Below are positions 39,993-49,579 of a stretch of 64,000 bases of DNA, piece by piece. Made by a program: the position numbers and the translations under genes. This DNA comes from Roseicyclus sp. (GTDB lineage Bacteria > Pseudomonadota > Alphaproteobacteria > Rhodobacterales > Rhodobacteraceae): contig JAGYJU010000020.1 of the NCBI GenBank assembly GCA_018401965.1, forward strand, positions 310,001-374,000, read 5' to 3'. The notes beneath the pieces are model-generated. The model saw only the letters and a program-made list of their open reading frames with translations. It was not told the DNA's origin and ran no database searches. How positions within the stretch are numbered: the first letter of the stretch is position 1; each line of letters starts with the position of its first letter.

Positions 39993-41863
39993 GCGCGCAG
40001 GCGTTCGTCATGGCGAATCCGCGTGAGAATGAGGGCAAGCGCCGCGGGCGTCATACCATCTATCCGTCCGGCCTGCCCCAGTGTCCGCGGCCGGATACGG
40101 GCAAGCTTGCCGCGCAACTCGTTGGAAAGGCCGCCGATTTCGTGATAGGCAAGCGTATCGGGGATCATGAGATCTTCGTCGCGGCGCAGTGCATCGGCAT
40201 CTTTCTGCTGGCGATCGACATAGGTTTTGTACAGCGCCTCGATCTCGAGCTGGGTGCGGATATGCGGCGCAATTTCGGCCAACCCGGGAATAAGCCCGAC
40301 AAGATCCTGTGCCCCGACATCGGGAAACGCCAAAATCTCCATCCCGGTGCGGCGCTGACCATCCTGGTTAATGGCAATCCCAAGGGTGGCGACCTGTTTG
40401 GGTGTAAACTGCGCCTGCGTCAGCAACGCGCGGCCCTGTTCCAACGCGTCCCGCTTGGCGCTGAAAAGATCGGCGCGTGCGGGATCGATCAACCCAAGCC
40501 GATCCGCCAAGGGCGTCAACCGTTGATCGGCGTTATCGGCCCGCAAGGTCAGCCGATATTCGGCGCGCGATGTGAACATGCGATAGGGTTCCGTCACGCC
40601 GCGTGTCACAAGATCATCGACCAAAACACCGATGTAAGCATCAGATCGACCAAGGATCACCGGATCATGGCCAGCGACCTGTCGTGCAGCGTTCAGCCCG
40701 GCCATAAGGCCCTGCGCCGCCGCCTCTTCATAGCCGGTGGTTCCGTTGATCTGACCCGCAAGGAACAGACCCGGCAGATCTGGAAGCTCCAGGCTCGCCG
40801 TCAGGCGCTGCGGATCGATGAAATCATACTCGATCGCATAGCCCGGTTGCAGGATTTCCGCGTTTTCCAGCCCGATGATGGAATGCACGTAAGCGTCCTG
40901 AACATCCTGGGGCAAGGATGTCGAAATGCCGTTCGGGTAGACGACATCGCTATCAAGCCCCTCTGGCTCAAGGAAAATCTGATGCGATGTCTTGTCGGCG
41001 AACCGCACCACCTTATCCTCGATCGATGGGCAATACCGGGGGCCGACACCTTCGATATGGCCGCCATACATCGCTGAACGTGCAAGGTTTGCCGTGATGA
41101 TGTCATGCGTCTTTTCATTGGTATGGGTGATCCCGCAAGAGATCTGCCGCACAACCGGACCGTTGGACAGGAACGAGAACAGCACCGGATCGTCATCGCC
41201 CGGCTGAAGCTCCAGCTGATGCCATGCGATGGAGGACGACCGAAGCCGTGGGGGCGTTCCGGTCTTGAGCCGGCCAAGCGGCAGCGCCATGTCATGAAGC
41301 CGCTGCGCAAGACGGTTCGACGGTTGGTCGCCCATCCGGCCGCCTTCGAATTTCTGATCGCCGATATGGATGACGCCGCGCAGGAACGTGCCGGTCGTCA
41401 AGACCACGGCCCGCGCGCAAAGATCAACATCATCGGCCAATCGCACACCTGCCGCGCGGCCCTGATCGACGATCAAGTCGGCTACTTCGCCCTCGATGAT
41501 CTGCAAATTGGGCTGTTCGGCCAGAAGATCCTGGATGGCTGCCTTGTACAACGAGCGGTCAGATTGCGTGCGCGGCCCCTGCACCGCTGGCCCCTTGCGA
41601 CGGTTCAACAGCCGGAACTGAATGCCCGACCTGTCGGCGGCCAACCCCATGATGCCGCCCATCGCATCGATTTCGCGCACAAGATGGCCCTTGCCCAAAC
41701 CGCCTATGGCCGGGTTGCAGGACATGACACCAATCGTTTCCGCTCGCATCGTAACCAAGGCAGTGCGCGCGCCAGCGCGGGCGGCAGCATGGGCAGCCTC
41801 CGCGCCGGCGTGGCCGCCGCCGATCACGATCACGTCGAATTCAGGATGTTTCACGTGAAACAC
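39989..41863 (-). CDS. mnmG: tRNA uridine-5-carboxymethylaminomethyl modification enzyme MnmG
   Basis: FAD enzyme that with MnmE modifies the wobble uridine of several tRNAs. FAD site [19 protein letters not shown] near residue 12, [19 protein letters not shown] near 50 and the C-terminal helical domain. 624 residues. The start MFHVKH is encoded by a parS site overlapping the start codon (41847-41862). Followed by rsmG with a 4-base overlap. Confidence 0.97.
   Translation of the reverse strand: MFHVKHPEFDVIVIGGGHAGAEAAHAAARAGARTALVTMRAETIGVMSCNPAIGGLGKGHLVREIDAMGGIMGLAADRSGIQFRLLNRRKGPAVQGPRTQSDRSLYKAAIQDLLAEQPNLQIIEGEVADLIVDQGRAAGVRLADDVDLCARAVVLTTGTFLRGVIHIGDQKFEGGRMGDQPSNRLAQRLHDMALPLGRLKTGTPPRLRSSSIAWHQLELQPGDDDPVLFSFLSNGPVVRQISCGITHTNEKTHDIITANLARSAMYGGHIEGVGPRYCPSIEDKVVRFADKTSHQIFLEPEGLDSDVVYPNGISTSLPQDVQDAYVHSIIGLENAEILQPGYAIEYDFIDPQRLTASLELPDLPGLFLAGQINGTTGYEEAAAQGLMAGLNAARQVAGHDPVILGRSDAYIGVLVDDLVTRGVTEPYRMFTSRAEYRLTLRADNADQRLTPLADRLGLIDPARADLFSAKRDALEQGRALLTQAQFTPKQVATLGIAINQDGQRRTGMEILAFPDVGAQDLVGLIPGLAEIAPHIRTQLEIEALYKTYVDRQQKDADALRRDEDLMIPDTLAYHEIGGLSNELRGKLARIRPRTLGQAGRIDGMTPAALALILTRIRHDERLRA
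41847..41862. promoter_or_regulatory. parS site 2
   Basis: A second perfect TGTTTCACGTGAAACA, overlapping the mnmG start codon on the minus strand and about 2.6 kb from the candidate origin. Confidence 0.95.
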
Positions 41864-41866
41864 GGC

Positions 41867-43150
41867 TCACTTTCCAATACAGAACTGGGCAAAGATCTCG
41901 CCCAGGATGGCTTCTACATCCATGCGCCCGATCAATGAGTCAAGCGCACGCGCACCATCGCGCAGATGGAGGGCGATGATCTCGGCACCGGTGGCGCCGT
42001 CCTCGAAGGTGGCTTTCGCCTCCGACAGGCAGGCCCGCGCCGCGACCAGCGCCTGACGGTGCCGTTCATGCGATGCCACGGGCAAATCCGTGACACGATC
42101 GGCCAGTGCCGCCGACACATCCGCCAGAACCTGATCAACCCCTTGGCCAGTCAAGCCGGACACGCCATCGCCCGTCAAATCCGCCTTGGTCTTGTAACGC
42201 AAATCGATGGGCACGCCGGGATCGAACCCGTGATCGGGCTGCAGACCATCCAGTAACACCACGCGCAGATCCGCCGCCAAGGCACGGTCACGGGCGCGGG
42301 CGATACCGATTTTTTCCACGGCATCATCGCTGTCACGCAGACCCGCGGTGTCCAGAAATGTCACCGGCAAACCGTTCAGATCAACCCGCACCTCGAGCAC
42401 ATCGCGCGTTGTTCCCGCGATGTCAGAGGTAATGGCGATTTCCCGCCCGGCGATCCTGTTCAGCAAGGTGGATTTCCCCACGTTCGGTTCCCCGATGATC
42501 GCCACCTCGAACCCGTGGCGCAGCCGCGCCGCCCCTGAAAACCCGTTCAATTGCTGATCGATGGATACCAGGACGCGGCCGATCAACATCCCCACCTCGG
42601 GGGACACATCCACCGGCACCTCTTCGTCGGCGAAATCGATTGTCGCCTCGATCAGCGCGGCAGCGCGCACAAGGTCAGCGCGGCACATATCGGCAAATTC
42701 GCGCATTTTCCCCGTAAACAACCCCTGCGCTTGTCGCAGCTGGGCCTCGGTTTCGGCCGCGATGAGATCTGACAACCCTTCGACCTGCGCGAGATCCAGA
42801 TTGCCGTTCATCAAGGCCCGGCGGGTAAATTCGCCCGGTTCCGCCATGCGGGCAAGGCCGGTCGCGGCAAGCGCCGCCTCTACGACGCGGATGGCGGCAA
42901 GGCTTCCATGGATTTGGAGCTCAAACGTATTTTCACCGGTAAAGCTGTGCGGCGCATCAAACCGAAGCACCAGCGCCTCGTCCAAAAGCGCGCCGCCCGC
43001 ATCGCGCAGCTTGCGCAGGGCAAACCGCCCCGGCCCCGGCAAATCGCCAGCCAACCGCCCGGCGACCTCATGGGCATCGGGCCCTGATATCCGAATAACC
43101 GCGACGCCCGATTTTCCCCGGGCGGTCGCCAGGGCAAAAATCGTCTGCAT
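41867..43150 (-). CDS. mnmE: tRNA modification GTPase MnmE
   Basis: Partner of MnmG. N-terminal folate-binding domain (IFALATARGKSGVAVIRISG), then the inserted G domain with GEPNVGKSTLLN near residue 221 and AGTTRDVLE near 247, and the C-terminal CIGK motif whose cysteine is needed for modification. 427 residues, normal. Lies between rho and mnmG with 3- and 12-base gaps. Confidence 0.97.
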   Translation of the reverse strand: MQTIFALATARGKSGVAVIRISGPDAHEVAGRLAGDLPGPGRFALRKLRDAGGALLDEALVLRFDAPHSFTGENTFELQIHGSLAAIRVVEAALAATGLARMAEPGEFTRRALMNGNLDLAQVEGLSDLIAAETEAQLRQAQGLFTGKMREFADMCRADLVRAAALIEATIDFADEEVPVDVSPEVGMLIGRVLVSIDQQLNGFSGAARLRHGFEVAIIGEPNVGKSTLLNRIAGREIAITSDIAGTTRDVLEVRVDLNGLPVTFLDTAGLRDSDDAVEKIGIARARDRALAADLRVVLLDGLQPDHGFDPGVPIDLRYKTKADLTGDGVSGLTGQGVDQVLADVSAALADRVTDLPVASHERHRQALVAARACLSEAKATFEDGATGAEIIALHLRDGARALDSLIGRMDVEAILGEIFAQFCIGK

Positions 43151-43162
43151 CCCCAGCCGTCC

Positions 43163-44434
43163 TTACGTGTTCATCGAATCGAAGAAATCTGAATTGCTCT
43201 TGGTCTGTTTCAATTTCGAGATCAGGAATTCGATCGCATCTGTTGTACCCATCGGGTTCAGGATACGCCGCAGAACATAGGTTTTCTGCAGATCGCCCTT
43301 GTCGACCAGCAATTCCTCTTTCCGGGTGCCGGATTTGAGGATGTCCATCGCCGGGAAAACGCGCTTGTCGGCAACCTTGCGATCCAGAACCAGTTCGCTG
43401 TTGCCGGTGCCCTTGAATTCTTCGAAAATCACCTCGTCCATCCGGCTGCCGGTGTCGATCAGCGCGGTGGCGATGATGGTCAGCGACCCGCCTTCCTCGA
43501 TATTGCGCGCCGCGCCAAAGAACCGCTTGGGCCGCTGAAGCGCATTGGCATCCACACCCCCGGTCAGAACCTTGCCCGATGACGGAACGACCGTGTTGAA
43601 GGCACGGCCCAGACGGGTGATCGAATCGAGCAAGATCACCACATCGCGCTTGTGTTCAACCAGGCGCTTGGCCTTTTCGATCACCATTTCCGCAACGGCC
43701 ACGTGACGCGTTGCCGGTTCGTCGAAGGTCGAGGAAATCACCTCGCCCTTCACGCTGCGCTGCATGTCGGTCACTTCTTCGGGGCGTTCATCGATCAACA
43801 GAACGATCAGGTAGCATTCCGGATGGTTCGTTTCGATGGAATTGGCGATATTCTGCAGCAGCACCGTCTTGCCGGTCCGCGGCGGCGCCACGATCAGGGC
43901 GCGCTGGCCTTTGCCGATAGGTGCGACAAGATCGATGATCCGCGCAGACCGATCCTTGATCGTCGGATCTTCGATTTCCATTTTCAGCCGCTCATCGGGG
44001 TAAAGCGGCGTCAGGTTGTCAAAGGCGACCTTGTGGCGGGCGCGTTCGGGATCTTCGAAATTGATCTGCTGCACCTTGACCAGGGCGAAATACCGTTCGC
44101 TATCCTTGGGCGCCGTCATCACGCCATCAACACTATCGCCGGTCCGCAGCGAGTGCTGGCGGATCATCTCGGGCGATACATAGATATCATCGGGGCCGGG
44201 CAGGTAGTTTGCTTCTGGCGACCGCAAGAAACCGAACCCGTCTTGCAAGACCTCCAACACACCGTCGCCGATGATGTCCCAGCCTTCATCCGCGCGTTCG
44301 CGGAGAATTTCAAACATCATCTCGCCTTTGCGCATGGTCGAGGCGTTCTCGATCTCAAGCTCTTCGGCCATCGCCAACAGGTCTTTGGGCGATTTGGCTT
44401 TCAGTTCGGCAAGCGTCAGCGTGGTCTCTGTCAT
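43163..44434 (-). CDS. rho: Transcription termination factor Rho
   Basis: Hexameric RNA-dependent helicase that ends transcription. N-terminal helical domain, cold-shock-like RNA-binding domain with GFGFLRS near residue 70, Walker [13 protein letters not shown] near 185 and the [16 protein letters not shown] loop near 270. 423 residues. It is the first minus-strand gene to the left of the candidate origin. Confidence 0.98.
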   Translation of the reverse strand: MTETTLTLAELKAKSPKDLLAMAEELEIENASTMRKGEMMFEILRERADEGWDIIGDGVLEVLQDGFGFLRSPEANYLPGPDDIYVSPEMIRQHSLRTGDSVDGVMTAPKDSERYFALVKVQQINFEDPERARHKVAFDNLTPLYPDERLKMEIEDPTIKDRSARIIDLVAPIGKGQRALIVAPPRTGKTVLLQNIANSIETNHPECYLIVLLIDERPEEVTDMQRSVKGEVISSTFDEPATRHVAVAEMVIEKAKRLVEHKRDVVILLDSITRLGRAFNTVVPSSGKVLTGGVDANALQRPKRFFGAARNIEEGGSLTIIATALIDTGSRMDEVIFEEFKGTGNSELVLDRKVADKRVFPAMDILKSGTRKEELLVDKGDLQKTYVLRRILNPMGTTDAIEFLISKLKQTKSNSDFFDSMNT

Positions 44435-44670
44435 GGAAACATCCCGGCCAAGGCGACACCGATGGTGGCCCTGATCATCTATATATAAATGGAAGATCTA
44501 CCTTCGGACGAAGGCTTGATGATGGCTACGCTGCAGGCCTTCGTCTGTCAAGCCGCAGGGACCGGGGGTCTGTTCCTCTTAAAAAAGAAAGAATTTATAA
44601 AAAGGATGATGAATTAGTAGGATCTTGGATAAGCGGGGTTTCACCGGATCTGACCATAATGTCCCCGGTG

Positions 44671-44679
44671 CTATCCACA
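44671..44679 (+). promoter_or_regulatory. DnaA-box-like 9-mer
   Basis: CTATCCACA differs from the DnaA consensus TTATCCACA at one position; it is inside the rho-maf gap. Confidence 0.6.
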
Positions 44680-44698
44680 GGGATCATGTGTTCACAGT

Positions 44699-44707
44699 TT
44701 GTCCACA
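44699..44707 (+). promoter_or_regulatory. DnaA-box-like 9-mer
   Basis: TTGTCCACA differs from the DnaA consensus TTATCCACA at one position; it lies 20 bases from the previous box and directly before the AT-rich pocket at 44722. Confidence 0.6.
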
Positions 44708-44844
44708 GAACCGTGGAGAATCCTATTAAACATATTATTATCATATATTTACCACGATGATCATGCGGGATATCCTGGATGAAAGATCATTGAAACCCGC
44801 GCTGATCATCACAGTCTGGCCGTTGAACGTGTAAAATTCATCCC

Positions 44845-44853
44845 CGTGGATAG
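44845..44853 (-). promoter_or_regulatory. Weak DnaA-box-like 9-mer
   Basis: The reverse complement reads CTATCCACG, a 7/9 match to the DnaA consensus, on the maf side of the gap. Confidence 0.35.
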
Positions 44854-44948
44854 ATCACCCTGATCGCCCGTGGCACGGCCCCTACGCTGGTGGTGATTTC
44901 GACAGGTCAAAGCGCCAACAGGATTGTCGGGGCCTTTCCCCCTCCGTT

Positions 44949-45569
44949 ATGCACAGATCCATGGACAGCAAAACACCCACACCCGACGCCCTTACGCTTG
45001 CCTCGGCGTCTGAAATCCGCCGCCATATGCTCGACCAGGTGGGGATCAGGTGCCATTTGCGCCCTGTTCGCCTTGATGAAGAAGCGATTCGCGCCGCGAT
45101 GGTGGCTGATGGCGCCCTGCCGCGGGACATCGCGGATGCCCTGGCCGAAGCCAAGGCCCGCAAGGCCGCCGCGCCGGGCTTGACGCTTGGTTGTGACCAG
45201 ATCCTCGCTCTCAGGTCCGAGATCTTTGCAAAACCGGGCGATCGCGCCGCCGCCGCTGACCAGATCGCGCGGCTGTCTGGGCAGACCCATCAGCTCTACT
45301 CGGCGGCAGTCATCTATGATGATGGCAGGCCTGTCTGGCGCCATATCGGTATCGCGCGCATGACGATGCACAGCCTGACGGGCGCGGAAATCGATACCTA
45401 CCTGGATAAGGCCTGGCCCGCTGTCGCATCATCCGTTGGCGGCTACCAGGCCGAGGCCCTTGGCGCGCGATTGTTCTCGCGTATTGATGGCGATTGGTTC
45501 AGTGTTCTCGGTATGCCGCTTCTCGATATCTGTTCCTATCTCCGCTTGCGCGGTTGGAGCTTTGCATGA
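44949..45569 (+). CDS. maf: Maf family nucleoside triphosphate pyrophosphatase
   Basis: Hydrolyses non-canonical or modified nucleoside triphosphates. The Maf opening LASASEIRRHMLDQVGI near residue 16 holds the conserved S-x-R-R pattern, and CDQIL near 80 and VGGYQAEALGARLF near 165 match the family. About 206 residues from ATG 44949; ATG 44961 would drop four residues. First plus-strand gene to the right of the candidate origin; its stop overlaps the aroE start (ATGA). Confidence 0.93.
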   Translation: MHRSMDSKTPTPDALTLASASEIRRHMLDQVGIRCHLRPVRLDEEAIRAAMVADGALPRDIADALAEAKARKAAAPGLTLGCDQILALRSEIFAKPGDRAAAADQIARLSGQTHQLYSAAVIYDDGRPVWRHIGIARMTMHSLTGAEIDTYLDKAWPAVASSVGGYQAEALGARLFSRIDGDWFSVLGMPLLDICSYLRLRGWSFA

Positions 45570-46402
45570 CCCGTCCCACGATCCCCTTGGCTGGCGTCAT
45601 CGGTGACCCGATCGCGCATTCCCTGTCGCCCCGGCTGCATGGCCATTGGTTGCAGCGCTACGGGTTAAAGGGCCATTACGTGCCCCTGCATATCACCCAT
45701 GCCCATTTGGAAGACGCGTTGCGCATCTTGCCCGATATGGGGTTCGTGGGTGTGAATGTGACCATCCCGCACAAGGAATACGTCTTGTCCCTCGCCGGTA
45801 CGGTCACCGACCGAGCCGCGTTGATCGGGGCGGCGAACACGCTGACCTTCATGGGCGATGGGCGGATCCAGGCCGATAATACCGACGGCCAGGGCTTCAT
45901 CGCCAATATTCGCCAGGCTCTACCGGGTTGGACGGCAGCCGCTGGTCCCGCGCTTGTATTGGGGTCGGGTGGGGCGGCCAAGGCGATTGTGTCTGCGCTG
46001 CTCTCTGATAGGGCGCCGCAGGTGCATGTCGCCAACCGGACGCGCGCCCGTGCCGAAGGGCTCAAGGATCAATTCGGCGCCCGGGTCGAGCCCGTGGACT
46101 GGACCCATGTTTCCGACCTGGTGGCCGACGCGGCCTTGATCGTGAACACCACGTCGCTTGGCATGACCGGTCAACCGCCGCTGCCGCTAGACCTGTCCCG
46201 GCTCAGCCCACCGACCGTAGTCACCGATATCGTCTACGCACCTTTGGAAACCGACCTGTTGCGCCAGGCGCGCGCCATGGGCTGTGAAGCCATCGACGGA
46301 TTGGGAATGCTGTTGCACCAGGCAGTGCCGGGGTTTGAACGCTGGTTCGGCCATACACCCCTTGTCGATGATGACCTGCGCCAGGCGGTATTGGGCACAT
46401 GA
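45566..46402 (+). CDS. aroE: Shikimate dehydrogenase
   Basis: NADPH-dependent reduction of 3-dehydroshikimate in aromatic amino-acid synthesis. Substrate site DPIAHSLSPRLHG near residue 14, catalytic Lys in NVTIPHKE near 66, NTDGQGF near 103, nucleotide loop GSGGAAKA near 131. 278 residues. Start ATG 45566 and stop at 46402 both overlap neighbours by four bases, in the maf-aroE-coaE-dnaQ operon. Confidence 0.96.
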   Translation: MTRPTIPLAGVIGDPIAHSLSPRLHGHWLQRYGLKGHYVPLHITHAHLEDALRILPDMGFVGVNVTIPHKEYVLSLAGTVTDRAALIGAANTLTFMGDGRIQADNTDGQGFIANIRQALPGWTAAAGPALVLGSGGAAKAIVSALLSDRAPQVHVANRTRARAEGLKDQFGARVEPVDWTHVSDLVADAALIVNTTSLGMTGQPPLPLDLSRLSPPTVVTDIVYAPLETDLLRQARAMGCEAIDGLGMLLHQAVPGFERWFGHTPLVDDDLRQAVLGT

Positions 46403-46998
46403 CGGTTCGGCTTGGCCTGACCGGGTCCATCGGTATGGGCAAATCAACCACCGCCCAGATGTTTCGCGATCTTGGCGTGCCTGTCTGGGATGCGGATGCC
46501 ACCGTTCACCGCCTTTACGCGGCAGGCGGGGCTGCGATTGGCCCGGTATCTTCCCTTGTTCCGGATGCGATCAGGGATGGTGCGATTGACCGCGACCGGC
46601 TCAAATCCGCGCTGAAAACCGACCCTGATCTGCTGAACAGGCTCGAATCCGTCGTGCATCCGCTTGTCGCCGCCGATCGCGCGCGGTTCATCGCGGAGCA
46701 TGCGAATGCGCCCTTGATCGTTCTGGATATTCCCTTGCTGTTTGAAACCGGCGGTGCGGCGGCGGTGGACGCGGTGGCCGTTGTCACCACCGATGCGGAT
46801 ACGCAGAAATCCCGCGTGATGGCGCGGCCCGGCATGACGCAAACGCTTTTCGATCAGATCATGTCACGGCAGACCCCCGATGCCGAGAAACGCGCCCGTG
46901 CCGATCACCTGATAGAAACGAACACGCTGGAAAACACCCGTGCCCGCGTGGCAGAGCTGGTGCAGCAACTGACCAAGACCGGGGGTAAAGATGCGTGA
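46399..46998 (+). CDS. coaE: Dephospho-CoA kinase
   Basis: Last step of coenzyme A synthesis. P-loop LTGSIGMGKSTT near residue 7, VWDADATVHRLY near 30 and VLDIPLLFETGG near 110. 199 residues, normal. ATGA overlap with aroE and an 8-base overlap with dnaQ. Confidence 0.97.
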   Translation: MTVRLGLTGSIGMGKSTTAQMFRDLGVPVWDADATVHRLYAAGGAAIGPVSSLVPDAIRDGAIDRDRLKSALKTDPDLLNRLESVVHPLVAADRARFIAEHANAPLIVLDIPLLFETGGAAAVDAVAVVTTDADTQKSRVMARPGMTQTLFDQIMSRQTPDAEKRARADHLIETNTLENTRARVAELVQQLTKTGGKDA

Positions 46999-47702
46999 AA
47001 TCGTGCTCGATACCGAAACCACGGGGCTTGATCCCTTCGACACGCCCGCGCACCGGATCGTCGAAATCGGGGCGGTGGAACTGTGGAACCAGGTGCCGAC
47101 CGGCAACACCTATCACCAATACATCAACCCCGACCGCGACATGCCCGCCGAAGCCTTTGCCGTGCATGGGATCGGACAGGATTTCCTGGCCGATAAGCCC
47201 CGCTTTGCCGATATCGCGAAGGCTTTCGTGGATTTCATCGGGGATGCGCAACTGGTGATCCACAACGCCAGTTTCGACATGCGGTTCCTGAATGCCGAAT
47301 TGCAATGGGTCGGGCTTGCGCAACTGCCATCCAGCCGCTGCCATCGACACGCTGATGATCGCGCGGCGACGTTTTCCCGGATCGCCCGCATCGCTGGATG
47401 CGCTCTGCCGCCGCTTTGGCATCGACAATTCGAACCGCACCCTGCATGGCGCCCTGCTCGATTCCGAAATCCTGGCAGAGGTTTATCTGGAACTGACCGG
47501 CGGGCGTCAGCCCGATTTCGCTATCCGGCCACACAGGGTCAGAATGGCCACGCGGCGAGAGCGTTGTCAGGCCAAACCGAATGGCGACGCGCGACCCCGG
47601 AAAACGCCCCTGGCCCCGCGCATCACCGAAGAAGAACGCGCCGCCCATTCTGCCTTTGTGGCCGAGCTTGGGGACGGCGCGATCTGGTCTCGGTTCGACT
47701 GA
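46991..47702 (+). CDS. dnaQ: DNA polymerase III epsilon subunit (proofreading exonuclease), frameshifted
   Basis: The 3'-5' proofreading exonuclease of the replicative polymerase. Exo [12 protein letters not shown] at residue 5 and Exo [13 protein letters not shown] near 93 are in the first frame. At about 47335 (after GLAQLP) the frame changes, and [14 protein letters not shown] with Exo [23 protein letters not shown] follows to a stop at 47702. One small indel restores a normal protein of about 237 residues. Loss of dnaQ would be strongly mutagenic, so error is likely. Confidence 0.93.
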
Positions 47703-47713
47703 CCGATAGGGCC

Positions 47714-48223
47714 TCAGGCGTCGGCCTTGCGCGGTGCCGCACGCTGGGCCAGTTGCTGGCGATACAGCGCCAGGAAATCGATCGTATCGAGGTTGAGCGG
47801 CGGGTAACCGCCATCGCGCGTCACATCCGACACGATGCGCCGCACGAAGGGGAACAACATGCGGGGGCATTCGATCAACAGGAACGGGTGCAGCTGTTCG
47901 TTGGCGATGTTCTCGACCTTGAAGATCCCGCCATATTCCAGCTCCATCAAGAAGATCGCTTGCGGCGTGTCTTCCTTGGTCTTGCTCTCGATCTTGAGCT
48001 TCATGATGATGTCGTATTGATCTTCGGCTTCACGCTTGCGGGCGTCCAGCGCGACCTGAACCTGGATATCGGGCTGAACGGCTGCGTTCACCGATTTCTG
48101 GGCAGCGATGTTTTCGAACGACATATCGCGCACGAACTGGCCAAGGATCTGCATCTTGGGCAAAACCGGCTGGGCCGGGGTTTCGGGTTGCGCGGGGGTT
48201 GCACCGCCATTCACATCAGACAT
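47714..48223 (-). CDS. secB: Protein-export chaperone SecB
   Basis: Cytoplasmic chaperone that keeps preproteins unfolded for SecA. 169 residues. KMQILGQFVRDMSFENIAAQ near residue 23 and the PFLLIECPRMLFPFVRRIV segment near 110 are the family core. Start ATG 48223; a longer frame to 48355 lacks similarity. It is convergent with dnaQ, as in many alphaproteobacteria. Confidence 0.97.
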   Translation of the reverse strand: MSDVNGGATPAQPETPAQPVLPKMQILGQFVRDMSFENIAAQKSVNAAVQPDIQVQVALDARKREAEDQYDIIMKLKIESKTKEDTPQAIFLMELEYGGIFKVENIANEQLHPFLLIECPRMLFPFVRRIVSDVTRDGGYPPLNLDTIDFLALYRQQLAQRAAPRKADA

Positions 48224-48308
48224 CGGTATCTCCAAACCGTCAGGAAAATTGTTACCGCGCGGTCTAGCAGCCCCGGCGCGCTGTCTCAATGGCATGCGTT
48301 CCCGGTTG

Positions 48309-48788
48309 TCACCGTTGTGTCCATCCCGATGGCCCGCGTGATGGTCGCGCATCATCTTGCACGGTATAGCTCGCGTCGATCACATCATCGGCGGGGCGCG
48401 GTGCACCATGCGGGTGATCTGTGACTGAAAGCTCTGCGACTTTCAACCCGTTTCTTGACCTCTCGGAAAACGAAATTCCGCACGCCGCGGCACCAAGAGC
48501 GCAAATCCCACCGCGTCGGTGAAAAACCCCGGCGTCAACAACAGCGCCCCGGAAAACAGGATCATGGCGCCGTGGGCCAGCGGCTATGGTCGGATCGTGC
48601 AACGTTTCAAAGCTGCGGCGCAACTGCGCCAATGCCTGTGCGCCCTGCGACCGCACGAGCATCGTGCCCGCCATCGCAGTCAGAACCACGATGGCCAGGG
48701 TCGGCCAAAGCCCGATCCAGCCGCCGACCTGAATGAACAGTGCGATTTCGATCAGCGGCACCAGAAGGAACGCCAGAAACAACCACAT
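48309..48788 (-). CDS. fxsA: FxsA family membrane protein, with paired frameshifts
   Basis: Small inner-membrane protein of the FxsA family (the E. coli member antagonises phage exclusion by PifA). MWLFLAFLLVPLIEIALFIQ, GGWIGLWPTLAIVVLTA and RSQGAQALAQLRR are in the first frame. From about 48590 to 48480 the conserved ILFSGALLLTPGFFTDAVGF is in a second frame. The tail (DDVIDASYTVQDD, PSGWTQR) returns to the first frame. Two compensating indels are implied. Divergent from the Tim44-like gene. Confidence 0.85.
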   Translation of the reverse strand: MWLFLAFLLVPLIEIALFIQVGGWIGLWPTLAIVVLTAMAGTMLVRSQGAQALAQLRRSFETLHDPTIAAGPRRHDPVFRGAVVDAGVFHRRGGICALGAAACGISFSERSRNGLKVAELSVTDHPHGAPRPADDVIDASYTVQDDARPSRGPSGWTQR

Positions 48789-48916
48789 TGCGACAGGCTC
48801 CTTTTCAAAGTGGATGGATTGGTGCGGCCTCGGTCATGGACTTGACCGCACCCCTGCCTTACATATGTGCCCTGCGACCACGATTAGAACCCCGTCCGCG
48901 CGTGCGAGGAACTCCG

Positions 48917-49576
48917 ATGAATTCGTCTCTTCTGTCCCTGCTGGTGCTGGCTGGCATCGCGATCTTCTTGATCTTGCGCCTGCGCAGCGTTCTGGGAACC
49001 CGGGAGGGGTTCGAGAAGCCGCCAGTGGTGCGCGCCGCGTCCCGCCCTGATCCTCGTCGAGATTTCGAGGTGATCGAGGGCGGTCCCGACCGCGACATCA
49101 CCGATCATGTCGATGACGGAACCGAAAGCGCCAAGGCATTGTTGGCGATGAAGATGGCCGAGCCGGGCTTCACCGTCACCGAATTCCTGCAAGGGGCGCG
49201 CGGCGCCTACGAGATGATCCTCATGGCCTTCGAGAATGGCGATGTCGATGATCTGCGGCCTTTCTTGTCGGCCGATGTGCTCGAGACGTTTGAAACGGTG
49301 ATCCGCCAGCGTGAGGAACAAGGGCTGACCATCATGGCCTCGTTCATCGGCATCCGCGAACTGGTTCTGGAAAGCGCCCGCTTCGACCGCGCCACCGGCG
49401 TGGGTGAGGTGACCGTGCGTTTCGTTGGCGAACTGACTTCGGTGGTCAAGAATGCCGCCGGCGACGTGGTCGAGGGTGATCCCAACGAGATCAAGCGCCA
49501 GCGGGATGTCTGGACCTTCGCCCGCAACATGGGCGCCGACAACCCGAACTGGGAATTGGTGGCCACCGACGGATGA
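48917..49576 (+). CDS. Tim44/TimA family protein
   Basis: 219 residues: one N-terminal membrane helix (about residues 3-22, SLLSLLVLAGIAIFLILRLR) and a Tim44-like C-terminal domain (GARGAYEMILMAFENGD, then TVRFVGELTSVV). In mitochondria Tim44 tethers the import motor; in bacteria the alphaproteobacterial homologue is proposed to act near the inner membrane. Start ATG 48917 after GCGAGGA. Adjacent to mltA and smr, with a 3-base gap to mltA. Confidence 0.88.
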   Translation: MNSSLLSLLVLAGIAIFLILRLRSVLGTREGFEKPPVVRAASRPDPRRDFEVIEGGPDRDITDHVDDGTESAKALLAMKMAEPGFTVTEFLQGARGAYEMILMAFENGDVDDLRPFLSADVLETFETVIRQREEQGLTIMASFIGIRELVLESARFDRATGVGEVTVRFVGELTSVVKNAAGDVVEGDPNEIKRQRDVWTFARNMGADNPNWELVATDG

Positions 49577-49579
49577 GCC

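Larger units (their letters stand above)
44435..44948. other. oriC: Candidate chromosomal replication origin (oriC)
   Basis: The only gene-free stretch over 300 bases in the window: 514 bases between divergent rho and maf. It is AT-rich against GC-rich surroundings, with two pockets (about 44578-44620 and 44722-44751, the latter nearly pure A/T) suited to unwinding. It carries DnaA-box-like 9-mers: CTATCCACA at 44671, TTGTCCACA at 44699 (each one mismatch from TTATCCACA), and weaker reverse-strand boxes at 44624, 44712 and 44845. GATCAT occurs five times (44473, 44682, 44759, 44785, 44804), and CCTTCG-GA-CGAAGG is at 44501-44514. Genes read away from it on both sides, and parA, parB and both parS sites are within 7 kb. 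Confidence 0.75.

Noticed and set aside
44688-44696. GTGTTCACA as a DnaA box
   Set aside because: It matches the consensus at only six of nine positions, no better than chance in such a stretch.
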